This document shows, piece after piece, positions 63,795 to 64,000 of a stretch of 64,000 nucleotides of DNA. The stretch covers positions 992,001 to 1,056,000 of the forward strand of contig CP030277.1 of NCBI GenBank assembly GCA_003330885.1, read 5' to 3'. This DNA is from Rhodobiaceae bacterium (GTDB lineage: Bacteria > Pseudomonadota > Alphaproteobacteria > Parvibaculales > Parvibaculaceae). The notes under the pieces were generated by a model. The model made no database searches. It saw nothing but the letters and a program-made list of their open reading frames with translations, and was not told the origin of the DNA. Positions within the stretch are counted from its first letter, which is position 1, and each line of letters starts with the position of its first letter. The translations under genes and the position numbers were made by a program.

Positions 63795-64000
63795 GCCTCT
63801 CTCACCCCATCTTCCATGAGCCGGTCAATGACCGAATCACAGCGGCTGTAGGGGTAAAGAGTAGGTCAATGTACTGGTTTTGTCGCCACCCCAGGATTCT
63901 CGCTCAAGTGGAGGAATCTCCGGAGGTGGCGGCGTTTTGTCTTAACTCGACGCGGCGTCTCCGAGGGGATTGTCGCCATACTCATTGCTGCCCGGTGTTC
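63795..64000. other. Window edge without a recognisable gene
   Basis: The last 206 bases are the upstream region of the TPR-SPOR gene. No open frame with a ribosome site and no clear promoter, repeat or RNA gene is seen; GGAGGAATCTCCGG near 63910 is a short dyad of unknown meaning. Confidence 0.4.

Overview
The window is chromosomal DNA of an alphaproteobacterium of moderately high GC. The evidence is the rlpA-dac-tmk-holB-metG run, the sdhE/mfd/recG/DUF502 neighbourhood, an IalB-family protein, HspQ, a PaaI-type thioesterase, SPOR proteins and Irr-like boxes in front of katG. The abundance of acyl-CoA enzymes (single-chain acyl-CoA carboxylase, racemase/CoA-transferase, CoA ligase, thiolase, enoyl-CoA hydratase, malyl-CoA lyase-like protein), glutathione transferase, nitroreductase and epoxide-hydrolase-like genes suggests a heterotroph living on fatty, alicyclic or aromatic acids, perhaps a Parvibaculum-like or other marine Rhizobiales-related lineage. 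That placement is inference. No phage, transposase or CRISPR array was seen.

Layout. 1-4817 (minus): rlpA, D,D-carboxypeptidase, tmk, holB and 5' metG, a compact cell-wall and replication operon. 4954-7436: MmgE/PrpD protein, two small unknowns and tRNA-Ser(TGA). 7413-8014: a 0.6-kb insert with one unknown ORF, bracketed by a 28-nt repeat of the tRNA-Ser 3' end. 8285-10633: katG with two Fur-family/Irr-like boxes and a terminator. 10683-16379: Stf0-type sulfotransferase, DEAD-box helicase, saccharopine-dehydrogenase-like reductase, class II aldolase, Crp/Fnr regulator. 16481-20988: fused acyl-CoA carboxylase, AIM24-like protein, thioesterase. 20998-30612: hydrolase, GST, MFS transporter, gamma-CA-like protein, malyl-CoA lyase-like protein, GT9, old yellow enzyme, ChbG deacetylase, HspQ, acyltransferase. 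30668-31349: a 34-residue membrane peptide whose ribosome site lies in a perfect hairpin, then IalB. 31512-42669: solute-binding protein, nitronate monooxygenase-like protein, amidohydrolase, VOC protein, phosphatase, racemase, GNAT, CoA ligase, a gene remnant, SDR, FrnE-like DsbA protein. 42666-51664: mfd, sdhE, recG and DUF502, interrupted by a TetR/hydrolase/nitroreductase unit with a 27-bp operator. 51845-56217: an LvaAB-like hydroxyacyl-CoA kinase pair with an enoyl-CoA hydratase and two accessory proteins. 56325-63794: PAS protein, TfoX-C protein, LysR and a divergent methyltransferase, thiolase plus a thiolase-fold/OB-fold fusion, DUF454, TPR-SPOR protein.

How the genes may work together. 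Much of the window can be read as CoA-ester chemistry: acids activated (38719), epimerised (36989), carboxylated (16481), phosphorylated at a distal hydroxyl (52879 + 53889), hydrated (54269), cleaved (58836/60110, 24978) or hydrolysed (20572). Small local regulators (TetR, LysR, Crp) and palindromes in divergent promoters suggest each module is induced separately. The four most unusual signals are the ribosome-site hairpin of the 34-residue peptide, the tRNA-Ser-bracketed mini-island, the LvaAB-like cluster lacking LvaC, and the thiolase-fold/OB fusion that lacks the usual catalytic cysteine.
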